This document shows, one piece after another, positions 1 to 8,242 of a stretch of 50,424 nt of DNA (positions are counted from its first letter, which is position 1; the number at the start of each line of letters is the position of its first letter). The notes beneath the pieces are model-generated. The model had not been told where the DNA came from and made no database searches. It saw only the letters and a program-made list of their open reading frames with translations. The stretch lies in assembly GCF_000422905.1 (NCBI RefSeq), contig NZ_AUGY01000063.1, positions 1-50,424 on the forward strand, written 5' to 3'. The DNA is from Paenibacillus alginolyticus DSM 5050 = NBRC 15375 (GTDB lineage: Bacteria; Bacillota; Bacilli; Paenibacillales; NBRC-103111). Made by a program: the position numbers and the translations under genes.

Positions 1-96
1 ACTACCAATAACCTTAAGTCCTTCGCCACAACAGGGGCAAGGCACGATTTCCACACACCTAACAAAAAACGCCGGTGACCTTCTCAACCAGCTCAT
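1..96 (-). CDS. N-terminal part of a zinc-ribbon protein, probably insertion-sequence associated (runs off the window)
   Basis: Thirty-two codons are open from an ATG at 96 to the window edge. The translation contains a CPCCGEG segment followed by LKVIG, the kind of zinc-ribbon start seen in short proteins that accompany transposases (DUF6431-like, from memory). The frame stays open upstream of this ATG for some distance and no strong ribosome binding site is visible, so the start is uncertain. The rest of the gene is outside the window, so neither the family nor its completeness can be settled. It is the only sign of a mobile element at this end. Confidence 0.45.
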   Translation of the reverse strand, partial: MSWLRRSPAFFVRCVEIVPCPCCGEGLKVIGS

Positions 97-142
97 AATT
101 TGATACAATGACCATGTTATTTTTTGTGAGAGGATGTCTCCG

Positions 143-166
143 GTGTACCTGCGCTAACAGGTACAC
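143..166. other. Perfect 9-bp inverted repeat, hairpin or terminator candidate
   Basis: GTGTACCTG and CAGGTACAC flank a 6-base loop. On the plus strand the stem is followed by a short T-rich stretch. It lies between the edge fragment and the first small genes, so it could be a terminator or a subterminal structure of the insertion sequence. The sequence does not decide between these. Confidence 0.4.
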
Positions 167-190
167 GTTTTATGGAGGCGTCCTTTTCCT

Positions 191-292
191 TTACTGTGAT
201 ACGGTCATTATATTCGTCAATCCCTGGACAGGCAATTCCGTCAGCTTTTGGGCATTATGATTCAGCGGCAACAGCAAAATAACCGGCCTCAT
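191..292 (-). CDS. Possible 33-residue small protein, translationally coupled
   Basis: A short frame begins with an ATG overlapping the TGA stop of the upstream gene (ATGA) and has a GAGGA-like site about 9 bases before it. It encodes a start resembling MRPVILLLPLNHN and ends with TAA. I recognise no family. The ATGA overlap and the Shine-Dalgarno site are the only arguments for expression; the frame could equally be a decayed remnant of a longer gene. Confidence is low. Confidence 0.3.
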   Translation of the reverse strand: MRPVILLLPLNHNAQKLTELPVQGLTNIMTVSQ

Positions 293-528
293 CTGCTCCA
301 ATCCTCTCGAGCATTGTGTATATTTTCAGACACTTCTATTCTTTTATCTTCAGGAACCAAATTAGGAATGTTTAATAAGTCTTTTAAAATGGTATTCGAA
401 GTATTCATGACTTCAACAGTCTCATGATCCAAATCAACATCCAATGTAACTTTTTTACCGGAAATACCTGCTTTCCTTAAAAGCTCCAAAATACTTTTCG
501 TTGTCTCATTATTTAGTGATTTAGCCAT
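289..528 (-). CDS. Hypothetical small protein (79 aa)
   Basis: Unrecognised small soluble protein. The start is set at the ATG at 528 because GAGGAGG lies 8 bases upstream; a longer frame reaching 585 has no such site and adds an Arg-rich leader that looks untranslated. The predicted chain has an amphipathic N-terminal helix (residues about 5-20), a short strand-like KKVTLDVDL segment and an acidic C-terminal half. A perfect TATAAT (551-556 on the opposite strand) lies 23 bases upstream of the start. The gene sits just beyond the terminator of the rhamnose genes, so it is a separate unit, possibly with the 33-residue frame that overlaps its stop. Confidence 0.55.
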   Translation of the reverse strand: MAKSLNNETTKSILELLRKAGISGKKVTLDVDLDHETVEVMNTSNTILKDLLNIPNLVPEDKRIEVSENIHNAREDWSR

Positions 529-607
529 TTCACGCCTCCTCTTTCTTCTCATTATACGCAACATGAAGCCGAAAGAAAACGACACATAGATAATTAGCTA
601 TGCGCAC

Positions 608-645
608 AAAAAGCCATCAGTCACCTATTAGGCATACTGACAGCT
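608..645 (-). terminator. Rho-independent terminator of the glycan gene cluster
   Basis: On the minus strand a 10-bp stem (AGCTGTCAGT with ACTGATGGCT, two G-U pairs) ends in five T residues. It lies directly after the rfbD stop and closes the leftward run of glycan genes. Confidence 0.75.
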
Positions 646-652
646 CCGATTA

Positions 653-1504
653 CTATTTACTCTCTTCCAGCTCATTCAAAAACGCCCTAAGCCCCTCACG
701 CCAAGGTCGTAAATCCTCAAAACCATTAGCACGAATTGCTTCATGTTCCATAGCAGAATTTCGTGGTCTTGGAGCAGGTCGCGGAAATTCTTCCGTTGAG
801 CAAGGATCTACCTTTATCTTCACGCCACTTTCTTCAAAAATGGCACAAGCAAAGTCATACCACGAACAAACGCCCGAATTAGAAGCATGATAAATGCCAT
901 AACGGTCAGTCTGTATAAGTTTTTCAAGAAATAAAGCAAGATCGACTGTATAGGTCGGTGAACCGAATTGATCACTGACAACCTTTAAAGAATCTCTGGT
1001 TTTTGCCAGATTCAGTATGGTTTTCACGAAATTAGCCCCATAAATCCCATAAACCCATGAAGTTCTCACGATAAAATGCTTAGATGATAGCGATTCGACA
1101 TGCCGTTCACCAGCTCTTTTAGACTTCCCATAGATACTTTGAGGATTGGTATTATCGTCCTCTCTGTATGCATTCGTAGCGGTACCATCAAACACGTAAT
1201 CCGTGCTAATATAGCAAAATTTCGCCCCTATGCTCTCTGAAGCCACGGCAAGATTCTTAGTTCCATCAGCATTGACTCGATAAGCTATTGCTTCTTCCGT
1301 CTCGGCAAGGTCAACAGCCGTGTACGCAGCACTATGAATGATAACATCTGGCTTCAAAGCTTTTAGAACCTTTAGACACTGATTTTCATTGGTAATATCC
1401 AGTTGCTCTCTCCCAAAACCGTGAACCTCATGCTTAGCTCCTAGCAGCAGTTTTACAACATCCCGCCCAAGTTGACCATTAGCCCCGGTAACTACTATTC
1501 TCAT
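653..1504 (-). CDS. rfbD: dTDP-4-dehydrorhamnose reductase
   Basis: Last step of dTDP-L-rhamnose synthesis: NAD(P)H-dependent reduction of dTDP-4-dehydro-L-rhamnose in the cytoplasm. The 283-residue chain matches the family length. It opens with the Rossmann motif GANGQLGRD (residues 7-15), has STDYVFDG in the middle and the catalytic Tyr-X3-Lys as YGKSK. The start overlaps the rfbB stop as ATGA, so translation is probably coupled. It is the final gene of the cluster, directly before a terminator. With rfbA, rfbC and rfbB it completes the four-enzyme rhamnose pathway. The assignment is secure. Confidence 0.95.
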   Translation of the reverse strand: MRIVVTGANGQLGRDVVKLLLGAKHEVHGFGREQLDITNENQCLKVLKALKPDVIIHSAAYTAVDLAETEEAIAYRVNADGTKNLAVASESIGAKFCYISTDYVFDGTATNAYREDDNTNPQSIYGKSKRAGERHVESLSSKHFIVRTSWVYGIYGANFVKTILNLAKTRDSLKVVSDQFGSPTYTVDLALFLEKLIQTDRYGIYHASNSGVCSWYDFACAIFEESGVKIKVDPCSTEEFPRPAPRPRNSAMEHEAIRANGFEDLRPWREGLRAFLNELEESK

Positions 1505-2523
1505 TTTCCGGCACCAAGTCGCGAGCCATATTGCTCTGCAAAATATTTTTGATATTCACCCGTCTGAATTCGTTTCCACCAATCTTGATTATCCAAGTAC
1601 CAACGAATCGTTTCATGAATACCCGTCTCAAAATTATGCTTCAGCTTCCACCCAAGCTCCTCTGTAATCTTAGTTGCATCAATACCGTAACGACGATCAT
1701 GACCCGGACGATCTTTAACATATTGAATCAACGACTCTGGTTTACCCAATTCACGAAGGATAGTTTGTATGATTTGAATATTTGTTCTCTCGTTATTCCC
1801 GCCAATATTGTAAACCTCACCATTGATACCCTTATGTAGAACAAGATCTATCGCACTACAGTGATCCTCAACATAAAGCCAATCTCTAATATTAAGACCG
1901 TCTCCGTAAATAGGGAGAGACTTATCGTTCAATGCATTTGCAATCATTAATGGGATTAACTTTTCAGGGAACTGATAAGGTCCATAGTTATTGGAACAAC
2001 GAGTAATGTTAATCGGTAATCCAAATGTCTCATGATAAGCGCGCACTAGAAGATCCGAACCTGCTTTACTAGCTGAATAAGGACTGTTAGGAGATAACGG
2101 AGTTTCTTCAGTAAAAAGACCTGTTTCACCAAGCGTTCCGTATACCTCATCCGTAGAGACATGGACAAATTTCTTAACTGCATACTTCCTAGCAGCCTCA
2201 AGTAAAACCTGTGTGCCAAGTACGTTCGTCTTCACGAAGACATCTGGTTCCAAAATACTTCGATCCACATGTGATTCCGCGGCGAAATGAACAACCGTAT
2301 CGATACCCTGATCGAACAGACTGTTCACTAATTCTATGTTTGTGATATCACCCTTAACGAAAGTATAATGGCTGTTCTCTTGAATTGATCTGAGGTTCTC
2401 TAAATTTCCCGCATACGTCAACGCATCCAAATTAATGATTTCATAACTAGGATAACGATCTAACATATAATGTACAAAGTTGCTGCCGATAAACCCGGCT
2501 CCACCAGTTACAAGTAATTTCAT
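1501..2523 (-). CDS. rfbB: dTDP-glucose 4,6-dehydratase
   Basis: Second step of dTDP-L-rhamnose synthesis, converting dTDP-glucose to dTDP-4-dehydro-6-deoxyglucose with bound NAD+. The 340-residue extended short-chain dehydrogenase has GGAGFIGSN at residues 7-15, the catalytic STDEVYG segment and the YSASK pair of Tyr and Lys. GGGAG lies 10 bases before the ATG. It is followed by rfbD with an ATGA overlap and preceded by rfbC with a 19-base gap, so the three form one unit. Family and length agree fully. Confidence 0.96.
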   Translation of the reverse strand: MKLLVTGGAGFIGSNFVHYMLDRYPSYEIINLDALTYAGNLENLRSIQENSHYTFVKGDITNIELVNSLFDQGIDTVVHFAAESHVDRSILEPDVFVKTNVLGTQVLLEAARKYAVKKFVHVSTDEVYGTLGETGLFTEETPLSPNSPYSASKAGSDLLVRAYHETFGLPINITRCSNNYGPYQFPEKLIPLMIANALNDKSLPIYGDGLNIRDWLYVEDHCSAIDLVLHKGINGEVYNIGGNNERTNIQIIQTILRELGKPESLIQYVKDRPGHDRRYGIDATKITEELGWKLKHNFETGIHETIRWYLDNQDWWKRIQTGEYQKYFAEQYGSRLGAGK

Positions 2524-2542
2524 ATGAGTATGACTCCCATTT

Positions 2543-3088
2543 TTAAAAGTTTATTTCCGCATCTTGGAGCAGTGGGTGCTTCTGGTCTTTATCAGACAGG
2601 ATAGGATTAGATGTTGGCCAATCTATACCTATTGCTGGGTCGCTCCAAAGAATTCCCCTATCATGTTCAGGCGAGTAGTACTCGTCAACTTTGTATAGTA
2701 CCTGTGAATTAGGAACAATCGTACAGAAACCATGAGCAAACCCCTGGGGAACAAGAAGTTGTCGTTTATTAGCCTCGCTAAGAATGACTCCTACCCATTC
2801 TCCAAAAGTAGGAGAATTCTTGCGAATATCTACAGCAACATCATAAATAGCTCCTGATACCACTCTAACGAGCTTCGTTTGGGCTTTTGGATTCAGCTGG
2901 TAGTGAAGTCCTCGCAATACACCGGTTTCCACTGATAAAGAATGATTATCTTGAATAAACTCATGCTCAATTCCTAGTTCTGCAAATTTCGCGCGACTGT
3001 AACTCTCCATAAAAAAGCCCCGATTGTCACCATGGACATCGGGCTCTACAATAAATAATCCTTTTAAATTCGTAGATATTATCTTCAT
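2543..3088 (-). CDS. rfbC: dTDP-4-dehydrorhamnose 3,5-epimerase
   Basis: Third step of dTDP-L-rhamnose synthesis, a cofactor-free double epimerase with a cupin fold. The chain has GVLRGLHYQ, carrying the conserved catalytic His, and VPQGFAHGF. I place the start at the ATG at 3088, giving MKIISTNLKG and 181 residues, the usual family length. A GTG at 3100 is in frame but sits only one base from the TAGGAG site, too close to be used; the chosen ATG is 13 bases from it, slightly long. It is preceded by an AT-rich gap of about 105 bases after the methyltransferase gene. Confidence 0.94.
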   Translation of the reverse strand: MKIISTNLKGLFIVEPDVHGDNRGFFMESYSRAKFAELGIEHEFIQDNHSLSVETGVLRGLHYQLNPKAQTKLVRVVSGAIYDVAVDIRKNSPTFGEWVGVILSEANKRQLLVPQGFAHGFCTIVPNSQVLYKVDEYYSPEHDRGILWSDPAIGIDWPTSNPILSDKDQKHPLLQDAEINF

Positions 3089-3205
3089 GAGTAAAGGCAC
3101 ACTCCTACATTAGTACAATACTTAAAGTAAAAGTATTATTTAATAAATTTTTTATTGATTTAACTTATTTAACTTATTTAACTTGTATTAATTTTAACTA
3201 TTCAT

Positions 3206-4069
3206 TTAATAATATGCCCTACTCGTTTCCATACCTAATAGTCGAAGTACACTTCCCATATTTTTATCTGTCAGGGTCTGTAAGTTCTCTGGGACCGCCG
3301 TCCAAATTCTGTCTACCATTTCTACACTTGTTTTATGATTCGGTTTAAATTCTAGAATAAATGCCCAAGTTTTACCTCTTATACTATGAGTTTTAAACCC
3401 AAACTGTGATGCAAGTATATTAATTGCCTTAAGCGAATAACTTACTATGTGGCCCCTTTTATGAGGGTCCAAATATTCATTGTCTTCATTAACTACATAA
3501 TCAGGCATACCAGTATTAAATAAATAAACAGCATTTTCGTTGCTTATTAAAGCTAAATTGCTTAATAAGCTTTTCAACATGTTTGGTGTTATGTGTTCTA
3601 TCACTTCAATACACATACCCGCATCAAACTTTTCTGTTTTGAAAACATCCATATCACCAATGAAATAATTCTCATGCTTTGTTCTATTTTCAAGATCCGA
3701 TGGCGGAAATTTTTCGATACCGTAAAAAATATGTGCTTTGTCTGGAAGCAATTTATGAATTGCATCTAAGAAATACCCTGGTCCAGTTCCAATATCTATA
3801 AATCGATTAATTTGTGATCTTGCGTAATAAAACACTTCACTCATTCTTGCTAAAGCAACACCGTAGCTTCTTTCAAAAGAACTAGCTAATTCTGTCTTCC
3901 AATAACCTTCATCATATGTCATTACACTGTATCCATTATCTATTTTCTCCAAAATATCAGGTGATATAAAAATTGATTCACAGCGTTTACAGCTAAAATA
4001 ATCATATTCTTGTCTATTAGTAAAAAACTTTACTTTACTGTCATTACAACACGGACAACCCTGTTCCAT
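3206..4069 (-). CDS. Class I SAM-dependent methyltransferase with an N-terminal zinc ribbon
   Basis: The first 35 residues carry two cysteine pairs (CPCC and CKRC) spaced like a zinc ribbon. A Rossmann methyltransferase domain follows, with motif I as FIDIGTGPGYF near residue 90 and an acidic MCIEVIEHI motif further on. Proteins of this build often methylate nucleotide-linked or glycan sugars, so a sugar O- or C-methyl transfer within this cluster is likely, but substrate and position cannot be read from the sequence. It lies between rfbA and rfbC, breaking the usual contiguous rhamnose block, and is flanked by AT-rich gaps of about 105 and 165 bases. Methyltransferase is firm; specificity is unknown. 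Confidence 0.8.
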   Translation of the reverse strand: MEQGCPCCNDSKVKFFTNRQEYDYFSCKRCESIFISPDILEKIDNGYSVMTYDEGYWKTELASSFERSYGVALARMSEVFYYARSQINRFIDIGTGPGYFLDAIHKLLPDKAHIFYGIEKFPPSDLENRTKHENYFIGDMDVFKTEKFDAGMCIEVIEHITPNMLKSLLSNLALISNENAVYLFNTGMPDYVVNEDNEYLDPHKRGHIVSYSLKAINILASQFGFKTHSIRGKTWAFILEFKPNHKTSVEMVDRIWTAVPENLQTLTDKNMGSVLRLLGMETSRAYY

Positions 4070-4235
4070 AGATCCTCCTTAATTAACTCCATCATCATAA
4101 AATAGAAATTAACAATTATTATATTTATCAATATTAACAGAGGATGGCTTTACTATTTACTACACATCTGATAATAAACGAATTATCAATTGGCCACTGA
4201 ACCTATGTAGGGTTTAACAGAAATGCAATGAAATA

Positions 4236-4979
4236 TTAAAGCTTTAGTTTGCCAAATTCTTCTCCAAATATTAAATCTTTTGCCAACTCATTTGCTTTTA
4301 CAAGAGAATTATGTGTCCCTGCATCAGTCCACCAACCCTCAAGCCGATCAAAGGTCAGTTCACCTTTTTTAATATATGCGTTATTTACATCCGTAACCTC
4401 TAATTCTCCCCGACCCGATGGCTTTAATTTTTTGATAATTTCAAATACCTTGCTGTCATACATATAGACTCCTGTTACTGCGTAACGACTTTTGGGAAAT
4501 TCCGGCTTTTCTTCAATTGCAATAATTTTATCACCAAACAGTTCAGGCACCCCATATCTTTGTGGATCATGAACTTCTCGAATCAATATTTTTGCACCTT
4601 TCCCTTGTTCTCTAAAATTCTGAACATAAGTAGATATCTCATCATTAAAAACATTATCTCCAAGAATAACAACCATTTTGTCATCGTAAACAAAATGCTC
4701 AGCTAAGCCAAGTGCTTGTGCAATACCGCCAGCTTCATCCTGTACTTTGTATGTAAAAGTGACTCCCATTTCCTTTCCACTACCAAGAAGATTAACAACG
4801 TCACCCATGTGTTCTTTACCTGTAACTATTAAAATATCATGAATATTTGCTTGTTTAAGTTTGTAAACCGAATGAAATATCATAGGGTATTTACCCACCG
4901 GAAGTAAGTGTTTATTAGTTACCTTTGTCAATGGATATAATCGTGATCCTGTTCCCCCAGCTAAAATAATGCCTTTCAT
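4236..4979 (-). CDS. rfbA: Glucose-1-phosphate thymidylyltransferase
   Basis: First step of dTDP-L-rhamnose synthesis: dTTP plus glucose-1-phosphate gives dTDP-glucose. The N-terminal signature GGTGSRLYPLTKVTNKHLLP and the later LGDNVFND metal-binding segment are clear. At 247 residues it is the short form of the enzyme, lacking the C-terminal extension of the roughly 290-residue enterobacterial type. AAGGAGAG lies 9 bases before the ATG. The gap of about 165 bases after it contains a 7-bp inverted repeat (4169-4188) without a T-run, so the effect on the downstream genes is unclear. Confidence 0.94.
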   Translation of the reverse strand: MKGIILAGGTGSRLYPLTKVTNKHLLPVGKYPMIFHSVYKLKQANIHDILIVTGKEHMGDVVNLLGSGKEMGVTFTYKVQDEAGGIAQALGLAEHFVYDDKMVVILGDNVFNDEISTYVQNFREQGKGAKILIREVHDPQRYGVPELFGDKIIAIEEKPEFPKSRYAVTGVYMYDSKVFEIIKKLKPSGRGELEVTDVNNAYIKKGELTFDRLEGWWTDAGTHNSLVKANELAKDLIFGEEFGKLKL

Positions 4980-5042
4980 TTAGTATCTCTCTCCTTTCCA
5001 ATTGTATCTATTAAATCAAAAAATTTCTTTAATGTATATTAC

Positions 5043-5384
5043 TTATTTTGCAACAAAGTATACCCCAACTAAAATTACACCTACTCCGATCCACTTAGTC
5101 AATGTAACATGTTCATGAAAAACAAATATAGCAATGATTAACCCTACTACATAAGCCAAACTTTGTAATGGATATAAGAAACTTAAAGGCAGTCTTGATA
5201 AAAGTAAAATCCATATGACTGTTGCAATAACATATAAAAAGCATCCTGTTATTATAAAAGGGGAACTGAGAACTAAATAAAGTTGTTTATAATTATTAAA
5301 ATTAAATCTTTCAACTCCTATTTTCCATAGAGTTTGGCCTGTAACCAGTAACAACACGTTCAATAATATAAGTAAATAATTCAT
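5043..5384 (-). CDS. Small four-helix membrane protein, EamA/ArnE-like candidate lipid-sugar flippase
   Basis: The 113-residue protein is almost entirely four hydrophobic segments (about residues 2-16, 38-60, 67-88 and 94-112). This is the half-size drug/metabolite transporter (EamA/SMR-like) layout used by ArnE/ArnF-type undecaprenyl-phosphate-sugar flippases. It has a Gly-Gln-Thr-Leu-Trp-Lys motif in helix 1 and a conserved-looking FHEH turn before helix 4. Its start overlaps the DUF2304 stop (ATGA), and the same run contains a polyprenyl-phosphate sugar synthase and a GT-C transferase. That context suggests it moves the lipid-linked sugar outward. Membrane topology is seen; the transport role is inferred. 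Confidence 0.7.
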   Translation of the reverse strand: MNYLLILLNVLLLVTGQTLWKIGVERFNFNNYKQLYLVLSSPFIITGCFLYVIATVIWILLLSRLPLSFLYPLQSLAYVVGLIIAIFVFHEHVTLTKWIGVGVILVGVYFVAK

Positions 5385-5770
5385 AATTTGCCTACTTTGT
5401 TATCTTCAATTTCTTTTATTGTTTTTTTGAGTTGTTCTACTTCTTGTTTCAACACTCCTAAATGTTGAGATAAGAATTTCGTGTTATTGGAGAATTTAGA
5501 TAGAGCTAGTGTTAAATTAAATAGGATAAGTAACATTACAAAAATACTACATAAAAAAAGTGCATTTACTGGTAGTTCAATGCTTAATAAACCTGCTAAC
5601 TTAATTGATATACTTGGATACAAAGCTAGTAATATATTTACAAAACTTAAAAATAGCCAAAGAAGAGCGTATTGTAGTTCCAACTTATATTTTCTGATCA
5701 TATTTATTATCATTAAAAAAGTACTTATAGAAAATATAAACAAAATAATTTGCAGATGATACGGTATCAT
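5381..5770 (-). CDS. DUF2304-like membrane protein
   Basis: 129 residues with three hydrophobic segments (about 6-23, 33-52 and 65-88) and a C-terminal coiled coil (HLGVLKQEVEQLKKTIKEIE). This matches the DUF2304 family, whose members commonly sit next to GT2 polyprenyl-phosphate glycosyltransferases; the biochemical role is not known to me. Both ends overlap neighbours by ATGA, with the GT2 gene upstream and the EamA-like gene downstream, so the three are translated as a set. A scaffold or regulatory subunit for the lipid-sugar step is a guess from context. Confidence 0.75.
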   Translation of the reverse strand: MIPYHLQIILFIFSISTFLMIINMIRKYKLELQYALLWLFLSFVNILLALYPSISIKLAGLLSIELPVNALFLCSIFVMLLILFNLTLALSKFSNNTKFLSQHLGVLKQEVEQLKKTIKEIEDNKVGKL

Positions 5771-6483
5771 TCTTCGAACCCCACTTTGGTTGCCCTTCTT
5801 CTTAAAACATCAATTAATATAGCTAAGGATACTTTGATCATATAGTAGATCGTTTTAAAAGATCGAATTGATGATTTACCAGCCTCTCTATCATTCATAA
5901 CTACAGGAACTTCCAACACTTTAAAGTTATTTCTAAGTAAAAAAACAATAGATTCAGGTTCAGGATAATCCTTTGGGTAATTACTTGCAAATAAACTAAT
6001 AATATTAGAATCGCATGCTCTAAATCCTGATGTTGGATCTGTAATAGTTTTACCACACAATACTTGTATTAGACCTTTAAAATAACTAATACCTATTCTT
6101 CTCAAGTATGAAGATTGAAATCCTTCTTTCTTAATATATCTTGAGCCAATTACTAAATTTGCAGATCTGTTAATAATAGGTGCGATAAGATTTTCAATAT
6201 ACTCAGGATTATGCTGTCCATCACCATCTACTTGTATTGCAACATCATAATTGTTATTTCTAGCATATAAATATCCTGTTTGCACAGCACCACCAATACC
6301 CAAATTACAAGGTAAATCGATAACAATAACTCCGTGTTTTTTTGCTATCTCTGAAGTATTATCTGTTGAGCAATCATTGATTACAACAATATCAAACTGT
6401 AATGATAAACTTTTAAATTTTTTCAATAATCTTACTAAGTTTCTCGACTCATTGAAAGCAGGTACTATTATTAATATCTTCAC
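5767..6483 (-). CDS. Family 2 glycosyltransferase, polyprenyl-phosphate sugar synthase type
   Basis: The 238-residue GT2 protein resembles dolichol-phosphate-mannose synthases and GtrB-type enzymes. It has VPAFNES at the N terminus, NDCSTDNT, the metal-binding VDGDGQH (Asp-X-Asp) near residue 88 and the DPTSGFR segment. Such enzymes transfer a sugar from a nucleotide to undecaprenyl phosphate on the inner membrane face. No long C-terminal membrane helices are present, unlike full GtrB, so membrane association may depend on the neighbouring DUF2304 protein. The start is GTG. An out-of-frame ATG-TGA directly before it is ignored. Donor sugar unknown. Confidence 0.85.
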   Translation of the reverse strand: MKILIIVPAFNESRNLVRLLKKFKSLSLQFDIVVINDCSTDNTSEIAKKHGVIVIDLPCNLGIGGAVQTGYLYARNNNYDVAIQVDGDGQHNPEYIENLIAPIINRSANLVIGSRYIKKEGFQSSYLRRIGISYFKGLIQVLCGKTITDPTSGFRACDSNIISLFASNYPKDYPEPESIVFLLRNNFKVLEVPVVMNDREAGKSSIRSFKTIYYMIKVSLAILIDVLRRRATKVGFEE

Positions 6484-6497
6484 ATTTCACTTCCTTA

Positions 6498-8240
6498 CTA
6501 TTTAATCAGCTGATATATTAGGGTATTATTATCTTCGTAAATTTTTTTGAAGCTTGAGTCTAATTTGATATTTTGAAATTGAACTGGACTTAATCTTGTC
6601 TTATTTACTAGAAAATAATTGACTCCCAAGCTAGATAAATACTTATTTAGTTCCTTAGGCTTATCAAGAATACCTAAAACTTCTGAGTATCTTCCTTTTC
6701 CAAACCAATCACCAATTAATTTCTGGTTTCCATAATAATACATATTTTCATTGAATAAACCGTATGTTGTCCCACTGAATTCTGATATTATTTTTGTAGC
6801 TTTATAGGTTGGAAGCCTTACACTCAGATAACTCTCCTTTTCTTCAGTTTTAATTGGTGGCAGACCTGAATCATTAATTCTATGATTTATATAAGTACCT
6901 TGTATTAGTAATAAACCAATAATAAAAATTCCTATAAAAGAATATTTTATTTTTTTATCATTTAATTGAATTAAAAAATAACTAAATCCAAATGCAGAAA
7001 GAATACAAAGAGTAGGCATTATAGGAACATAATAACGTGATAAATTGACAGATAAAAACCAAAAAAGTGTGTAACAAGCTACTATAATAAACATAATTTT
7101 TTCACTTGATTTCTTTTTAATGAAAAAAATATTGAAAGCTAATCCAATCCAAATTAAAACATTGAAACTTCCTTCTTCTGATTTGTATAAATACCATGGA
7201 ATTTTCAAGAAATTATTTAACGTTTTATCTATACCATGACTCTTAAAATCATTGTATTGACCAATATAATCGCTTGCATTCCATAAAAAATTATCACCAA
7301 AAAAAGAATTTAAAAAGGGCCAGACTGGATTACCTGTATAAATTAAATTTCTTATATACCAAGGAATCCCTATAATTGAGATAAGAACACCATATTTAAA
7401 AAGTAACTTATAATTCCTAGTAATAGTAAATAGTATAATACACATTAATAAGCATATTATAGCTGCAGTATACTTCACACCAATGGCTGTCCCCAAAAAA
7501 ATACCAGACAAATATATCCACTTTGTATTATTTTCATCAATATATTTAACGAAAGCCAAAATTCCTGCTGTTAAGAACAAACTCAGAACAATATCTATAT
7601 AATTTATTGTACCTAAAATTAAAATAATAATATTCGAAAGCAATAATAAATAACTAAGTAACCCATATATCTTTGAAAATTTTCGTTCTACTATACAAAA
7701 ACAACCTAATGACAATAAGAAAAGAGCCAACCACGACATTAATTGAGCAGTTTGTTGATTTAAGGCTAATCCAATAGAAAAGAATATCTCTCCATTTATT
7801 GGAAAAACAGGATATCTTATGAATTCTTGAAAAATAATTTTATGATGAATAAGCAATGACTGTGCTATAGGTAAATGATAGCTAATATCATCCCATCTAG
7901 TAGCAGGGTAAAGTGTTAAAACCATAATAGGAAATAATATACCCAACATCAAACTTGTCCATTTTAATTCAACAATTGTTATCTTAAATTTCCTCAAGCC
8001 TACTAAACCAATTAGCAATATAAACACAAAAAAATTATAAAATATTCCTAACAAGCCCAATAAAGTAATGAATAATATTACAAATGATATCCCTAATATT
8101 GACAAGAAAAATATTCTTTCGAAAGCAGAATCAATTTTCACTCGAAGATATTTGTTTAGAATAACACCCCAACCAATAAATATTGATAAGTATACTAGAG
8201 CAAGTAAAAATTGCACAAATGCAACAATAGTTATCATCAT
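6498..8240 (-). CDS. GT-C fold membrane glycosyltransferase (ArnT/PMT-like, GT39-type)
   Basis: The 580-residue polytopic protein has about a dozen hydrophobic segments up to residue 440 and a soluble C-terminal domain. The first extracytoplasmic loop carries WDDISYHLP (near residue 117), matching the Asp-containing loop of GT-C enzymes that use polyprenyl-phosphate sugars. It should add a sugar to an acceptor on the outer membrane face. AGGAG lies 9 bases before the first of two adjacent ATGs. The GT2, DUF2304 and EamA-like genes follow directly, giving a donor-synthesis, flipping and transfer set like GtrB/GtrA/GtrC. The acceptor is probably the exported glycan or a protein; unknown. Confidence 0.8.
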   Translation of the reverse strand: MMITIVAFVQFLLALVYLSIFIGWGVILNKYLRVKIDSAFERIFFLSILGISFVILFITLLGLLGIFYNFFVFILLIGLVGLRKFKITIVELKWTSLMLGILFPIMVLTLYPATRWDDISYHLPIAQSLLIHHKIIFQEFIRYPVFPINGEIFFSIGLALNQQTAQLMSWLALFLLSLGCFCIVERKFSKIYGLLSYLLLLSNIIILILGTINYIDIVLSLFLTAGILAFVKYIDENNTKWIYLSGIFLGTAIGVKYTAAIICLLMCIILFTITRNYKLLFKYGVLISIIGIPWYIRNLIYTGNPVWPFLNSFFGDNFLWNASDYIGQYNDFKSHGIDKTLNNFLKIPWYLYKSEEGSFNVLIWIGLAFNIFFIKKKSSEKIMFIIVACYTLFWFLSVNLSRYYVPIMPTLCILSAFGFSYFLIQLNDKKIKYSFIGIFIIGLLLIQGTYINHRINDSGLPPIKTEEKESYLSVRLPTYKATKIISEFSGTTYGLFNENMYYYGNQKLIGDWFGKGRYSEVLGILDKPKELNKYLSSLGVNYFLVNKTRLSPVQFQNIKLDSSFKKIYEDNNTLIYQLIK

Positions 8241-8242
8241 AA

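Noticed and set aside
6498..8240. O-antigen polymerase (Wzy)
   Set aside because: The WDDISYHLP loop and the C-terminal soluble domain fit a GT-C transferase, and export is by Wzm/Wzt, which needs no Wzy.
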